Below are positions 49,582 through 59,823 of a DNA stretch of 64,000 nucleotides, one piece after another. The notes beneath the pieces are model-generated. The model searched no databases. It saw only the letters and a list, made by a program, of their open reading frames with translations, and was not told the origin of the DNA. The position numbers and the translations under genes are program-made. Source of the DNA: Pseudolabrys sp. FHR47. Its GTDB lineage: Bacteria; Pseudomonadota; Alphaproteobacteria; Rhizobiales; Xanthobacteraceae. The first letter of the stretch is position 1. Every line of letters begins with the position of its first letter. Location of the stretch: NCBI RefSeq assembly GCF_005153485.1, contig NZ_CP039740.1, positions 2,421,001-2,485,000 of the forward strand, written 5' to 3'.

Positions 49582-50493
49582 TCAATTCGCGGCCACCGGC
49601 CAATGCGCCATGAACGCGCTGGCGATAAAGGCCAGCCCGGCGGCGATGGCGAAAACGCCGATGGCGTGCGTGAGACGGTTGGTGATGGTCATCTTCTCGA
49701 TAGTCATCAAAACACCGAGCGCCGCCATCCACACCACGTTCATGATGCCGACGGCGAACATCACCAGCATCATCGCCCAGCAGCAGCCGAAGCAGAACAG
49801 CCCCTGCTTGAGACCGAGACGGAATACGCCGCTCGGCGTCGTCTGCCAGTTGGTGAAGAAGAACGGAAACGGCGAGCGGCACTGGATGAGACAGGCGTTC
49901 TTCAGCGCCGAGAACTGATAGACGCCGGCGACAATGAACACCGCGCCGGAGAACAAGCCGCTGGCTGAGGCCATGCTTGGATTGAGCAGTGCGACTTCGG
50001 TCAGAGCGAACTGCGCCAGCGTCGCGGTGGCGGCAAAGGCGAACCACACCGCCGCATAACCCGCGGTCAGGATGAAGGGCGACACGACCTTCTCGTGCTT
50101 CTTCGCCGCTGTGTCCGCGATCTCGGCATAGGTGTAGATCATCGGCGCCGCGCTCGGCAGCATCATCGCCAAGGTCATCGCCATCCACATCAAGCCGACC
50201 AGCAGGAAGCCGGTCACGCCCCACTCGCCTTCCGGCATCAGCGAGATGCCGAAGGTTGGGCTGCACAGAACGTTCCAGGCGCGCGGCAAGAGATCAAGCA
50301 GCGACATGCCGGGCCCGAGCCAGGCCGCCGGGCCACCCATCTCGCCAATCAGCAGCCCGAGATAGAGCCAGCCCAGCCCGGTCAGCGCCACGATGCAGAG
50401 CACCGCCAGCACCTTCGGCCGGGCAAATACCGCAGCCAGGCGGGCGGCGGCGGGAGACAGATGGTCGAGGGGGTGGCGGGACAGTTCGGTCAT
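49582..50493 (-). CDS. DUF2182 predicted metal-binding membrane protein
   Basis: A 303-residue integral membrane protein with about seven spans. Family features include MWMAMTLAMMLPSAAPMI (Met-rich span), CLIQCRSPFPFF and GLFCFGCCWAMMLVMFAVG. The conserved Cys and Met residues in and beside the spans suggest metal (perhaps copper or heme) handling, but no function is established. It heads the minus-strand group DUF2182-DUF1326-pcs-SDR. A 109-base gap separates it from the divergent FAD monooxygenase. Confidence 0.85.
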   Translation of the reverse strand: MTELSRHPLDHLSPAAARLAAVFARPKVLAVLCIVALTGLGWLYLGLLIGEMGGPAAWLGPGMSLLDLLPRAWNVLCSPTFGISLMPEGEWGVTGFLLVGLMWMAMTLAMMLPSAAPMIYTYAEIADTAAKKHEKVVSPFILTAGYAAVWFAFAATATLAQFALTEVALLNPSMASASGLFSGAVFIVAGVYQFSALKNACLIQCRSPFPFFFTNWQTTPSGVFRLGLKQGLFCFGCCWAMMLVMFAVGIMNVVWMAALGVLMTIEKMTITNRLTHAIGVFAIAAGLAFIASAFMAHWPVAAN

Positions 50494-50602
50494 GGGCGAC
50501 TCTCAATAGCGCATTGGCGGCCCACGCGAAATCCGGGCGATACCTGATGGTCTCGGCAGGCGGGTCGTGCTACCCCGCTCCCGATCCCTGAAGGGTGCAT
50601 TG

Positions 50603-51835
50603 ATGCCGGACAAAATCGGGACAGAAAAAGCCGCGCTGCGGAACCCGGAGGCCATCGTGGTCGGCCGCGGCCCGGCGGCACTGACGGCGGCGATCGCTTT
50701 GGCCGAAGCCGGCGTGTCCACGGTCCTCGCGGGAAAACGACCACCTCGCACCGATAACCGCACCACGGCCTTGCTCGCCAGTTCCATCACCGCGCTGGAG
50801 AAGCTCGGCGTCTGGGACCTGTGCGCCGACAAGGCCGCGCCGCTCATCACCATGCGGCTGGTCGATGCCACCGGCCGGCTGTGGCGCGCGCCGGAGGTGA
50901 AGTTCGACGCCTACGAAATCGATCTCGACGCCTTCGGCTACAACATCGAGAACCCGGTCCTGATAGACGCGCTGGAACAGCGTGCCGGATCACTGTCGAA
51001 CGTGCGGCTAATCGACGACGAGGTGATTGCGGTCGAACCGGCCGACGATGACGTGATCGTCGAACTCAAGAGCGGCGAGCGGCTCAGCGCGCCGCTCGTC
51101 GTCGGCGCCGACGGCCGCAACTCGATGAGCCGCACCGCGGCCGGCATCGAACTGAGCAATCGCCCCTACAAGCAGGTCGCGCTCACCGTATGCCTCACGC
51201 ACACGCGGCCGCATCACGACACCTCGACCGAATTCCACACCGCCAGCGGCCCGTTCACGCTGGTGCCGCTGCCGGGCAACCGCTCCAGCCTCGTCTGGGT
51301 GCTGCGCCCGGCGGATGCCGACGCCATCGCCGAACTGAGCGACGAGGAGCTGGCGCTGGAAATCGAGGCCATGGCGCATTCGATCCTCGGCAAGATGACG
51401 GTCGAGCCCGGCCGCGCCCTGTTTCCGCTGAGTGTGCAGACGGCGCGACGCTTCGGCGCCCGGCGCATCGCGCTGGTGGGCGAAGCCGCGCATGTGGTGC
51501 CGCCGATCGGGGCGCAAGGTTTGAACCTCGGCCTGCGCGATGCCGTCACCATCGCCGAGCTGGCCGCGACCGCGAAAGATGATGGGCGCGATATCGGCGG
51601 CGCCGATGTGCTGGCCGCTTACGAGAAGGCGCGGCGCGGCGACGTCACGAGCCGCGGCATGGTCATCGACATCGCCAACCGCACCTTGCTCAGCGATTTC
51701 CTGCCGCTGCAGGGCCTGCGCGGCCTCGGCCTGTTCGCGCTCGACAAGATCGGCCCCTTGCGCCGCGCCGTGATGCGCGAAGGCATCGCCCCGCGTTTCG
51801 GAAGGCCGAGACTGATGCGGGATGAGACGGTCTAA
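50603..51835 (+). CDS. FAD-dependent monooxygenase, UbiH/UbiF-like
   Basis: A 410-residue flavoprotein hydroxylase. FAD-binding GRGPAALTAAIALAEAG replaces the usual GxGxxG (GRGPAA), then VVGADGRNSMSR (DG motif) and LVGEAAHVVPPIGAQGLNLGLRDA (GD-type motif with GEAAH in place of GDAAH). The last phrase is characteristic of ubiquinone-biosynthesis hydroxylases of the UbiH/COQ6 family. AAGGGTG precedes ATG 50603. The exact ring position hydroxylated is not readable. Its stop overlaps the convergent CoA-transferase by 4 bases. Confidence 0.85.
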   Translation: MPDKIGTEKAALRNPEAIVVGRGPAALTAAIALAEAGVSTVLAGKRPPRTDNRTTALLASSITALEKLGVWDLCADKAAPLITMRLVDATGRLWRAPEVKFDAYEIDLDAFGYNIENPVLIDALEQRAGSLSNVRLIDDEVIAVEPADDDVIVELKSGERLSAPLVVGADGRNSMSRTAAGIELSNRPYKQVALTVCLTHTRPHHDTSTEFHTASGPFTLVPLPGNRSSLVWVLRPADADAIAELSDEELALEIEAMAHSILGKMTVEPGRALFPLSVQTARRFGARRIALVGEAAHVVPPIGAQGLNLGLRDAVTIAELAATAKDDGRDIGGADVLAAYEKARRGDVTSRGMVIDIANRTLLSDFLPLQGLRGLGLFALDKIGPLRRAVMREGIAPRFGRPRLMRDETV

Positions 51836-52890
51836 GGATTCCGCCGAAACTGCGGATCAACGGGCACCGGCAGCGCCGGCATGTCCTTGCCGCCCAGATC
51901 GATCTTATGCGCAAACAGGCCGCGTTCGACGAAATGCGGATCGCGCAAGGCTTCTTCCAGCGGGGCGACGATGGTGACGCAGCAATCGGCCTTGGCGAAG
52001 ACCGGCCGCCATTCCTCGCTGGTGCGCGCGGCGATCAGTTGGCCGACCGCTTCGGCCGTGGCCTTCGGATCGCGCCGGTCATCGACGAGCGTCGGCGCCA
52101 GTTCAATCGCCGCGCAGAATGCCTCCCAGAATTTCTGCTCCAGCGCGCCGCAGGCGACGAGCTGGCCGTCTTTCGCCGGATAAAGCCGGTAGCGCGGCGA
52201 CGAGCCCACCAGCGGCAATTCGCCCGGCTTGGGAAAGCGACCGCCAGCAATACCCAAAGCCAGCGCGGTCCAGCCGAAGGTGAACATCGCATCGGTCATG
52301 GCGATGTCGATGAAGGCGCCCTCGCCGCTCTGATCGCGGGCACGTAGCGCCAGCAGAATGTTGATCACCGCCGGAAAGCTGCCGCCGGCAATGTCGGCGA
52401 TCAACGCCGGCGGCGGCACCGGATTGTCCGCCGGTCCCGGCTGCAGATCGAGCAAGCCGGTCGCGCCAATGTAATTGATGTCGTGGCCCGCTTCGCTGGC
52501 GCGCGGCCCGCTCTGGCCGTAGCCGGAGATGGCGCAGTAGATGATCTTGCGATTGATGGCACGCATGTCGTCATAGCCGAGCCCGAGTCGCGCCATCACC
52601 CCAGGGCGGAATTGCTCGATGACGACGTCGGCGCGCGCAATCAGCGGCTTGAGTCTCTCACGGTCGGATTCGCTCTTGAGGTCGAGGCTCAGAACCTGCT
52701 TGCCGCGATTGAGCATGGCGTAGACCGCGCTCTCGCCATTCACCAATGGCGGAAACCGCCGCATATCCTCGCCGCCCGGCCGCTCGATCTTGATCACCTC
52801 GGCACCGGCTTCGGCCAGCATCAAAGCCGCCAGCGGCCCCGGCAGCAGCGTGGTGAAATCGAGAACCAGCAGTCCCTTTAATGGCTGCAT
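51832..52890 (-). CDS. class III CoA-transferase (CaiB/BaiF family)
   Basis: A 352-residue protein with the family opening LKGLLVLDFTTLLPGPLAALMLAEAGAEVIKIERP, NRGKQVLSLDLK, catalytic Asp probably in SEAGHDINYIG, and the C-terminal PHFVERGLF. ATG 52890 is preferred to a long upstream frame that would run through the AEC gene. Members transfer CoA between organic acids or racemise 2-methylacyl-CoAs; the wording here is close to alpha-methylacyl-CoA racemase. It follows the AEC carrier by 11 bases and faces a CitE-like lyase nearby. Confidence 0.87.
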   Translation of the reverse strand: MQPLKGLLVLDFTTLLPGPLAALMLAEAGAEVIKIERPGGEDMRRFPPLVNGESAVYAMLNRGKQVLSLDLKSESDRERLKPLIARADVVIEQFRPGVMARLGLGYDDMRAINRKIIYCAISGYGQSGPRASEAGHDINYIGATGLLDLQPGPADNPVPPPALIADIAGGSFPAVINILLALRARDQSGEGAFIDIAMTDAMFTFGWTALALGIAGGRFPKPGELPLVGSSPRYRLYPAKDGQLVACGALEQKFWEAFCAAIELAPTLVDDRRDPKATAEAVGQLIAARTSEEWRPVFAKADCCVTIVAPLEEALRDPHFVERGLFAHKIDLGGKDMPALPVPVDPQFRRNP

Positions 52891-52901
52891 GAGACGGTCC
52901 G

Positions 52902-53864
52902 CTATCTGAACAACAGCGGCGGCAGCGTACCCGATTTCACCATCCACATCACGGTCGTCAGCGTCAGCACCGACACGACGGTACCGACCAAAACAGCGGT
53001 CGAGGCCTGCTCGACCCAGGTGTCGTACTGCCGCGCGAACACGAACACATTGAGCGCCGGCGGCAGCGCCGCCATCAGCACCGCGGTATCGACCCACATC
53101 TGCTCGAATGGCCCGAACGCCGACAACAACACGAAGACGATGATCGGATGCATCACCAGCTTCACCGTGGTGAGCATCGGCATTTCCCACGGCACTTTCT
53201 TCAGCGGGCGCAGCGCCACCGTCACGCCCAATGTGAACAGCGCGCAGGGCGCCGAGGCGTTCGACAGGAACAGCATCAGCTTCTCGGCCGCGACCGGCGG
53301 CTGGAAATGAACCGCGGCCGACAGGATGCCAAGCACGCTGGCGATCACCAGCGGGTTGGTGCCGATGCGCTTGACGACTTCCAGCGCGACCGAGGCGACA
53401 CTTTTCTTCTGCGGGCTGGCGATCGCCATCATGAACGGCACCAGCGAAAACAGCAGAAGCGTGTCAAAGCAGAAGATCAGCGCCACCGGCACCGCGGCGG
53501 TCGGCCCCAAAGTCGACAGTGCGAGGCCCGGCCCCATGTAGCCGATATTGCCGTAGGCGCCGGCAAGCCCCGCGATCGTTGACTGGTCGATGCGCCCCTT
53601 GGTGACGGCGATACCGATGGCGAAGGCGACCGCGAACACCCAGAACGTCGACAACGTCGTTGCCACGATGAAATCGACCTGCGCCAGTTGTTCGAGCGGC
53701 GTCTGTGCCAGGATGCGATAGAACAGCGCCGGCAGCGACACATAGACGATAAAGAAATTCATCCAGCCGAGCGCGGTATCGGGGATCTGCTTGATCTTGC
53801 CGCAGGCAAAACCGATGATGATCAGGCCGAAGAAAGGCAGCGCGAGATTGAGGACTTCGATCAT
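52902..53864 (-). CDS. AEC-family transporter (auxin efflux carrier/MdcF type)
   Basis: A 320-residue membrane protein with ten predicted spans in two five-span halves. Family cues: ALPFFGLIIIGFACGKI at the start, YGNIGYMGPGLA and ALPPALNVFVFARQYD in the second half. Members move malonate, malate or other carboxylates. It is co-transcribed with the CoA-transferase and divergent (120-base gap) from the CitE-like lyase, which suggests uptake or release of the acid handled by those enzymes. Confidence 0.87.
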   Translation of the reverse strand: MIEVLNLALPFFGLIIIGFACGKIKQIPDTALGWMNFFIVYVSLPALFYRILAQTPLEQLAQVDFIVATTLSTFWVFAVAFAIGIAVTKGRIDQSTIAGLAGAYGNIGYMGPGLALSTLGPTAAVPVALIFCFDTLLLFSLVPFMMAIASPQKKSVASVALEVVKRIGTNPLVIASVLGILSAAVHFQPPVAAEKLMLFLSNASAPCALFTLGVTVALRPLKKVPWEMPMLTTVKLVMHPIIVFVLLSAFGPFEQMWVDTAVLMAALPPALNVFVFARQYDTWVEQASTAVLVGTVVSVLTLTTVMWMVKSGTLPPLLFR

Positions 53865-53984
53865 GGGCTCCGGCGGCGCCCGGCTCTCGGTCCGGACATC
53901 CTCCCTGGATTCCCGACTTGGCGCGGCCTTTGCATTGCTCTAAACGGCAGCCGCCCCTTTTGAAAGGCCCGATTTGAAAGGTTC

Positions 53985-55031
53985 ATGCCCGTGAAGCTCC
54001 CTCGTCAGTTTTTCCAGCCTTTGGCCATTGGCGCGCCAAGCCCGATGCGCGAACTGCCCGTGCGACTGGAGCGCATGATCCACTTCGTCCCGCCGCATAT
54101 GGAAAAAATGCGGGCCAAGGTGCCGGATTTGGCCAAACAGGTGGACGTGGTGCTGGGCAATCTCGAAGACGCCATTCCAGTCGAGGCCAAGGAAGCCGCC
54201 CGCAAAGGCTTTATCGAGATGGGCCAATCGGTCGACTTCGGCCCGACGGGCCTGTGGACCCGCATCAACGCGCTGAATTCGCCCTGGGCGCTCGATGACG
54301 TCATCGAGATCGTCGGCGCCATCGGCAACAAGCTCGACGTCATCATGCTGCCGAAGGTCGATGGCCCATGGGACATCCATTATCTCGACCAGCTGCTGGC
54401 GCAGCTTGAAGCGCGGCACAAGATTTCAAAGCCGATCCTGATCCACGCCATTCTGGAAACCGCGCAGGGCGTCAACAATGTCGAGGCCATCGCCACCGCC
54501 TCACCGCGCATGCACGGCATGAGCCTCGGCCCGGCCGATCTGGCCGCCTCGCGCGCGATGAAGACGACCCGCGTCGGCGGCGGCCATCCCGAATACAAGG
54601 TGCTCGCGGACGCTGCCGGTGATGGCCCCCGCGCCGCCTATCAGCAGGACCTGTGGCACTACACGACCGCCAAAATGGTCGACGCCTGCGCCGCCGCCGG
54701 CATCAAACCCTTCTACGGCCCGTTCGGCGATTTCTCGGATGCGGCCGCCTGTGAGGTCCAGTTCCGCAACTCGTTCCTGCTCGGCTGCGTCGGCGCCTGG
54801 ACCCTGCACCCGTCGCAGATCGCCATCGCCAAAAAAGTCTATGCGCCCGACCCGGCCGAGGTCGCCTTCGCCCGGAAGATCGTCGACGCCATGCCGGATG
54901 GCGCCGGCGCTGTCATGATCGACGGCAAGATGCAGGACGACGCCACCTGGAAGCAGGCCAAGGTCTTGATCGATCTGGCGAAACTCGTGGCCGCCAAGGA
55001 CCCTGATATGGCGGCGGCCTACGGCTTTTGA
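53985..55031 (+). CDS. HpcH/HpaI-CitE family CoA-ester lyase (malyl-CoA lyase-like)
   Basis: A 348-residue TIM-barrel lyase. Metal-site elements: LEDAIP (Glu61, Asp62), WTRINAL (Arg93), HAILETAQG (Glu158) and [17 protein letters not shown] and [11 protein letters not shown] near the end match malyl-CoA/beta-methylmalyl-CoA lyases. It should cleave a hydroxyacyl-CoA to acetyl- or propionyl-CoA plus glyoxylate or a related oxoacid. GAAAGG precedes ATG 53985. With the CoA-transferase and carrier it could form an organic-acid pathway. Confidence 0.85.
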   Translation: MPVKLPRQFFQPLAIGAPSPMRELPVRLERMIHFVPPHMEKMRAKVPDLAKQVDVVLGNLEDAIPVEAKEAARKGFIEMGQSVDFGPTGLWTRINALNSPWALDDVIEIVGAIGNKLDVIMLPKVDGPWDIHYLDQLLAQLEARHKISKPILIHAILETAQGVNNVEAIATASPRMHGMSLGPADLAASRAMKTTRVGGGHPEYKVLADAAGDGPRAAYQQDLWHYTTAKMVDACAAAGIKPFYGPFGDFSDAAACEVQFRNSFLLGCVGAWTLHPSQIAIAKKVYAPDPAEVAFARKIVDAMPDGAGAVMIDGKMQDDATWKQAKVLIDLAKLVAAKDPDMAAAYGF

Positions 55032-56239
55032 AGCGCGGCCGCGCCCTCGGAACCCCAGCGTGAACGCTGCGCACGGGCGCGTCGTTTGTGCCACCAGATC
55101 ACCACGCCCAGCACGGCCAGCACGGCGACAACGATGCCACTGGCCGCCACCAGAATCTGTCCGGGCAGTCCGATGACGCGGCCGCTGTGCAACGGCAGCT
55201 GCCACTGCAGGAAAACGTCACCGGCACCGCCCTCGCCCGGAATGTCGGCGCGAATTGCTTCGCCCGAGACGCTGTCTAGATAGATATGCGGGTGGCCGAG
55301 GCCCGTTTCAGGATCGCGGCCAGGCTCGGCCAGGCTGACGATATAAACTTTGTAATAGGCCAGATAAGCGACTTCGAAGGCTTTCACCGCCGCGCTGCGC
55401 GCCGCCATCGCCGCCTCAGCCTTTGCCGCGGCTTGCGTGAAATCGAAGGTGGGTGCCGGCGGCTTGAAGGTGAAACGCGAACGCCCTTGCTCGCGCGGGC
55501 TCGGCGTGACGGTTGAGACCTTGGCCAGCACCGGCCGTACCAGCTCGTCGGCAAGATTGAGCGAAACTCCGGTCACCGCCAGCATCAGCAGCAGGCACCA
55601 CAGCCACAGCCCGCCGGAACGGTGCATGTCGAGCGCCATGCGCTGGCTTTTGGTACCACGGCGGATCAGGAAGGCTTGTCGCCAGCGCTCGAAGAACGGC
55701 CGGTTGCGCGGAAATGTGAGTGAAATGGCGACGAAACAGTCGATCGCCCATAGTAGCGCGATGCCGCCCATCAGCCAGTTGCCGTACCGGCCGGGCAGCA
55801 TGAGGTTGTTGTGCACGATGTAGAGAAACGGCATGAGGTGCTTGCGTTCGAAGCAGCAGGCGCCGGTCTTGCGCTGTCCCAAGAAGTCACCACTCGCCGG
55901 ATCGACGAAGACCTGGTTGTAATTGAGCACGAACGGCCGGCCCGTCGAGGGATCGACGCGCGGCAGCACGCCGATCGCATAAGTCGCGCCCGGCTCCGGG
56001 TGCAGCGGCAACAGGCTGACCATAATGCGCGGGTCGCTTTGCTCCACCCGCGCGACGATCTCGCCGACCGGCAACAGCGCACCGGTGCTGTGCGCCTCGA
56101 ACAGTTCCGGATTGAGCCAGGCGTCGAGTTCGTCACGGAAGGCGATGGCGCTGCCGGTCAGCCCCGCCACCACCATGAACAAAGCGATGATAAGACCGAC
56201 ATAGCGGTGAATGGTGACGAGTAGCTTACGTCCGGGCAT
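55019..56239 (-). CDS. PepSY-associated membrane protein (iron-uptake type)
   Basis: A 406-residue inner-membrane protein of the PepSY_TM family. Segments: [25 protein letters not shown], a periplasmic PepSY region, then [16 protein letters not shown] and [24 protein letters not shown] with conserved His, and a last span [22 protein letters not shown]. Members next to siderophore receptors are thought to help reduce or release iron. It is directly behind the TonB receptor gene. GTG 56251 is an alternative start. Its end overlaps the convergent lyase by 13 bases. Confidence 0.83.
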   Translation of the reverse strand: MPGRKLLVTIHRYVGLIIALFMVVAGLTGSAIAFRDELDAWLNPELFEAHSTGALLPVGEIVARVEQSDPRIMVSLLPLHPEPGATYAIGVLPRVDPSTGRPFVLNYNQVFVDPASGDFLGQRKTGACCFERKHLMPFLYIVHNNLMLPGRYGNWLMGGIALLWAIDCFVAISLTFPRNRPFFERWRQAFLIRRGTKSQRMALDMHRSGGLWLWCLLLMLAVTGVSLNLADELVRPVLAKVSTVTPSPREQGRSRFTFKPPAPTFDFTQAAAKAEAAMAARSAAVKAFEVAYLAYYKVYIVSLAEPGRDPETGLGHPHIYLDSVSGEAIRADIPGEGGAGDVFLQWQLPLHSGRVIGLPGQILVAASGIVVAVLAVLGVVIWWHKRRARAQRSRWGSEGAAALQKP

Positions 56240-56258
56240 AACACGCACCACGCCCGCG

Positions 56259-58691
56259 CTACCACTTGTAACTGGCGGAAGCGGTCACGATGCGCGGACT
56301 GATGTACTGACAGCCGCCCGTCGAGGTGCAGAGTGCCTGCTCCTTGTCGAAGACGTTGCTCACATTGATGGCGAAACGCGCGCCCTTCCAGTCCAGGTGA
56401 ACGGCCGCATCGAACACGGTATAGGGATCGTTGACCAGCGTATTGGCGAGATCCATGTAGCTCTTGCCGTTGTAGCGGACGCCGCCTCCAAAACCGAGAC
56501 CGTCGAGCGGCCCGCTCTTGAACGTGTAGTCGGCCCACAGCGACGCCAGTCGCTCCGGCGTCACCACCGGCACCTTGCCGAGATCGGCCTTTGTGCTCTG
56601 CGTCACCTCGATCTTCATCTGCGTATAGGAGGCGATCACTTGCAGGCCTTCGACCGGCGACGTAGCGGCTTCAAACTCGATGCCCCGGGAACGGATTTCG
56701 CCAGTCTGCACGCTGTAGCTCGTGTGCGCCGGGTCGGTCGTCAGCACGTTCTGTTGGGTGATGTCGAATACGGCGAGGGTCAGGAGCGTGCGGGAACCCG
56801 GCGGCTGATACTTGATGCCGCCTTCCCATTGCTTGCCTTCGGTCGGCTTGAACGGCTCGCCTGAGAAGGACGTGCCGGTCTGCGGCATGAACGATTCCGA
56901 ATAGCTGACGTACGGCGCCAGCCCGCTGGGGGCCAGATAAGTCAGGCCGAGGCGCTTGGTGAACGCCTTGTCTTCGGCGGTCGTCGTCGTGTTGGCGACG
57001 CGGTTGTTGCTTTCGAGATCCGCCCAGTCCTGACGGCCGCCAAGTGTCAGCAAAAGGTTCTGAAACTTGATCTGGTCCTGCGCATAGAGGCCAAGCTGCG
57101 ACACATCCTGCTTCGTGCTCGTCCGCAGGGTCGTCGGCGCGGCGATCGACCGGAAGTACACCGGATTGGTGGAACTGAGCGAGATGCTGTTGTCGTACTT
57201 GTAAATCTCGTCGAAATTCGTCTTTTGATAATCGAGCCCGACCAGCACGTTATGATCGAGCGGACCGGTGTGCAGCTTGCCGTGAAGCTGATTATCGATC
57301 GTGACGCCATTGGTCTTGGCCACGACCCAGTTGGCGGTGCGCGCGGCCGTCGTGCCGTTGTTGACGAGATATCCGGTCATATACCGATAGTCGAGATCGA
57401 TATCGCTGTAGCGGAGCTTTTGCTTCACCGTGAAGGCTTCGTTGAAGCGATGCTCGAACTCGTAACCGACGCGAAACTGTTCCTGGTCGTATTTGTTCCA
57501 GTTCGGATCGCCAAGGAATAGCGGCACGGCTTCGACGACGGTCACCGTCGCTCCGCTGGTGCGCAGACGCGACAACGGGAAGGCGTTGCCGGTCATGTCC
57601 TTCTGATATTCACTGAGAAACGTGAATTTGGTGTCGCTGGTTGGCTGCCAGGTGAAAGCCGGCGCGATATATTTGCGATCGTCCTTCACGTAGTCAGAAA
57701 TATTTGCAACCTGCGCTTCGGATTCACGAAGGACGCCGGTCAGGCGGTAGAGCAGCGTCCTGTCCTTGTCGAGCGGTCCGCCGAGATCGAAGGCACCCTG
57801 ATAACGGTTGTAATTGCCGGCAAGGCCGACGACTTCATAGAACGGCTTGTCGGTCGGGCGTTTGCTGATCTTGTCGATGACGCCGCCCGGCCCGGTCTGG
57901 CCATAAAGCACCGAGCTTGGACCGCGGACCACATCGATCCGTTCGAGACCGTAGGTCTCGGTGCGGGCCGACGAGAAAAGATTGGCGTCGCCGATTTCGC
58001 GCAGACCGTCGCGATAATTGCCGTTGCCCTGGGCGCTGAAGCCGCGGATCGTGAACGTGTCATAGCGCGGATCCTTGCCGCTGACATGCGTGTTGAGGCC
58101 CGGCACGTATTGCAGCGCCTCGACGACAGTCGAAACGCCACGGTCACGCATCTGGTCGGAGGTGACGACGGAAACGGACTGCGGCGTCTCGAGGATAGAC
58201 GCATCGGTCTTGGTGCCGACGCCGCTGCGGCTCGCGACATAACCATCCACCGGCCCCCAGGCGGTTTCGCCGGTCACGCTGATTGTATCCAGCGTTACGC
58301 CGTCGCTGCCGGTGCTCTGGGCGTTGACCGGCCGCAGCGCCACGGTATTAGGCCCGGTGACGCTGAACGCAATGCCGGTGCCCTCGAGCAGCTTTTGCAG
58401 CGCCTGATGCGGAGTCAGCCGGCCCCGCGCACCCTTACTCTGCAGGCCGGCGACGTCGGCGGTCGTGTAGCCCAGATGCAGCCCGGACTGGCTCGCCAGC
58501 GCGCGCAACGCGGACGACAGGCTCTGCGGATCAATCTTGAAATCGAGCGTGTTGGCCTCGAGCTGTTGCGCCTGCGCCGGAACGGATACGGCCGCCGTCA
58601 CGACAAGCGCGAAAGCCATGCCAAGGGCGCCCGCCGTCGCGTTCGCCAAATAATGTTCACGCCGTGTCGTGCGTTTTGTCGAGTACGTCAT
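56259..58691 (-). CDS. TonB-dependent siderophore receptor with STN signalling domain
   Basis: An 810-residue outer-membrane transducer. Signal about residues 1-41, STN domain about 50-120 (LDFKIDPQSLSSALRALASQSGL), plug about 150-265 (ETPQSVSVVTSDQM, VVRGPSSVLYGQTGPGGVI), then the barrel ending in SASYKW with the terminal aromatic. The siderophore-receptor phrasing points to a hydroxamate- or FpvA-like ferric-siderophore ligand. The STN domain implies signalling through the adjacent FecR and FecI proteins. No siderophore synthesis gene is in view, so a xenosiderophore is possible. Confidence 0.92.
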   Translation of the reverse strand: MTYSTKRTTRREHYLANATAGALGMAFALVVTAAVSVPAQAQQLEANTLDFKIDPQSLSSALRALASQSGLHLGYTTADVAGLQSKGARGRLTPHQALQKLLEGTGIAFSVTGPNTVALRPVNAQSTGSDGVTLDTISVTGETAWGPVDGYVASRSGVGTKTDASILETPQSVSVVTSDQMRDRGVSTVVEALQYVPGLNTHVSGKDPRYDTFTIRGFSAQGNGNYRDGLREIGDANLFSSARTETYGLERIDVVRGPSSVLYGQTGPGGVIDKISKRPTDKPFYEVVGLAGNYNRYQGAFDLGGPLDKDRTLLYRLTGVLRESEAQVANISDYVKDDRKYIAPAFTWQPTSDTKFTFLSEYQKDMTGNAFPLSRLRTSGATVTVVEAVPLFLGDPNWNKYDQEQFRVGYEFEHRFNEAFTVKQKLRYSDIDLDYRYMTGYLVNNGTTAARTANWVVAKTNGVTIDNQLHGKLHTGPLDHNVLVGLDYQKTNFDEIYKYDNSISLSSTNPVYFRSIAAPTTLRTSTKQDVSQLGLYAQDQIKFQNLLLTLGGRQDWADLESNNRVANTTTTAEDKAFTKRLGLTYLAPSGLAPYVSYSESFMPQTGTSFSGEPFKPTEGKQWEGGIKYQPPGSRTLLTLAVFDITQQNVLTTDPAHTSYSVQTGEIRSRGIEFEAATSPVEGLQVIASYTQMKIEVTQSTKADLGKVPVVTPERLASLWADYTFKSGPLDGLGFGGGVRYNGKSYMDLANTLVNDPYTVFDAAVHLDWKGARFAINVSNVFDKEQALCTSTGGCQYISPRIVTASASYKW

Positions 58692-58836
58692 TGCAGCCCC
58701 TGAATCGCGGGCGGACCGTTTGTTGACGATCCACCATTGCCTACCCGCTACAGTGACGTGCGAGAGGCGTTACCGCCCAAGGGGCCGAATCAAAAAAACC
58801 TTGTTTTGAATTAGTCCAGATCGAGAGCCGCTATTG

Positions 58837-59823
58837 TCAGTTGATGAAAATCGCGACGTACGGCACGCGATAAACATCGAGGCCTTGAGTGGCGGCCAAA
58901 GCTTCAAGCGCACGATAAGGCGCATGAATGGAGAAGATGCCGCTCACCGGCCGCGCCCGATGCGATCCGGCATTGAGCACGATGCGTTCGGGAATGTAGC
59001 GGCCGACCTCGGCGATCGCTTGTCCGAAAGGCCGGCCGTCGAACACCAGCGAACCATTCCGCCATGCCAGCGTATCGACAGCATTGACCGGGCGGATCGT
59101 CAGCGCCCGCCGCTGGCTCGAATAGGCGGTCTGTTGATTGGCGGCGACACTCAGTCCTTCGCCTGCCGCACGGGGTGCGTCCGGCGGCGCTGGGCCAAAT
59201 ACGCGGACACTGCCTTCGGCGACCGTGACAGTGACGTGACCATCCCGCTCTTCGGTCGCGAAGATCGTTCCGGTCGCGTCGGTGTTGCTACCCAACGCCG
59301 CCACGCGGAAAGTGCGCGCGGCATCCGGCTTCACCTCGAACAAGGCTTCGCCGCGTCGGAGCACGATAAGCCGCAACTGATCACGGTAACGCACATCGAT
59401 GGCACTGCCGGAATTCAAATGCGCCACCGAACCGTCCGGAAGATTGACGACCGCCTGTTCGCCGACCGCGGTGACATGGTCAGCCACCAGGCGTGACGGG
59501 ACGATGCCGGCTAGCCAAAGCCCCGCGACGAGCGCAAGAGCGGCAAGGCCGCCGGCCGCCGTTATGGTGCGGACGGCCCAGAGCTGTGACACCGAACGTC
59601 CCCAGCGGGCCGAGGGCGCAAAATCGTCCTTGAGGACATTCAGGTCCTGCCAAAACGCCTGCTCGTGGGCGAAGGCGTCGCGATGGACGTGACTGGCGTC
59701 GAGCCACGCCTGAAGGCGGGCACGCTCCGGCGGCATCATTTCACCCGACGCTAGGCGAATAACCCAGTCGCGGGCTTCGTGACGCGCGCTCGCCTCGCCG
59801 GCGGAAATTGGGGGCTCCGTCAT
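58837..59823 (-). CDS. FecR-family anti-sigma/sigma regulator
   Basis: A 328-residue single-span protein. N-terminal DUF4880-like cytoplasmic part (ARDWVIRLASGEMMPPERARLQAWL), one membrane span about residues 88-110 (TAAGGLAALALVAGLWLAGIV), FecR domain about 115-215 (VGEQAVVNLPDGSVAHLNSGSAI), and a DUF4974-like end. It should relay receptor occupancy to the FecI-type sigma factor. It lies between the sigma gene and the receptor gene, with gaps of 118 and 145 bases that may hold sigma-dependent promoters. Confidence 0.9.
   Translation of the reverse strand: MTEPPISAGEASARHEARDWVIRLASGEMMPPERARLQAWLDASHVHRDAFAHEQAFWQDLNVLKDDFAPSARWGRSVSQLWAVRTITAAGGLAALALVAGLWLAGIVPSRLVADHVTAVGEQAVVNLPDGSVAHLNSGSAIDVRYRDQLRLIVLRRGEALFEVKPDAARTFRVAALGSNTDATGTIFATEERDGHVTVTVAEGSVRVFGPAPPDAPRAAGEGLSVAANQQTAYSSQRRALTIRPVNAVDTLAWRNGSLVFDGRPFGQAIAEVGRYIPERIVLNAGSHRARPVSGIFSIHAPYRALEALAATQGLDVYRVPYVAIFIN

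Noticed and set aside
58692..58836. Cobalamin riboswitch upstream of the TonB-dependent receptor
   Set aside because: No B12-box-like sequence is visible, and the receptor wording plus the FecIR genes point to a siderophore.
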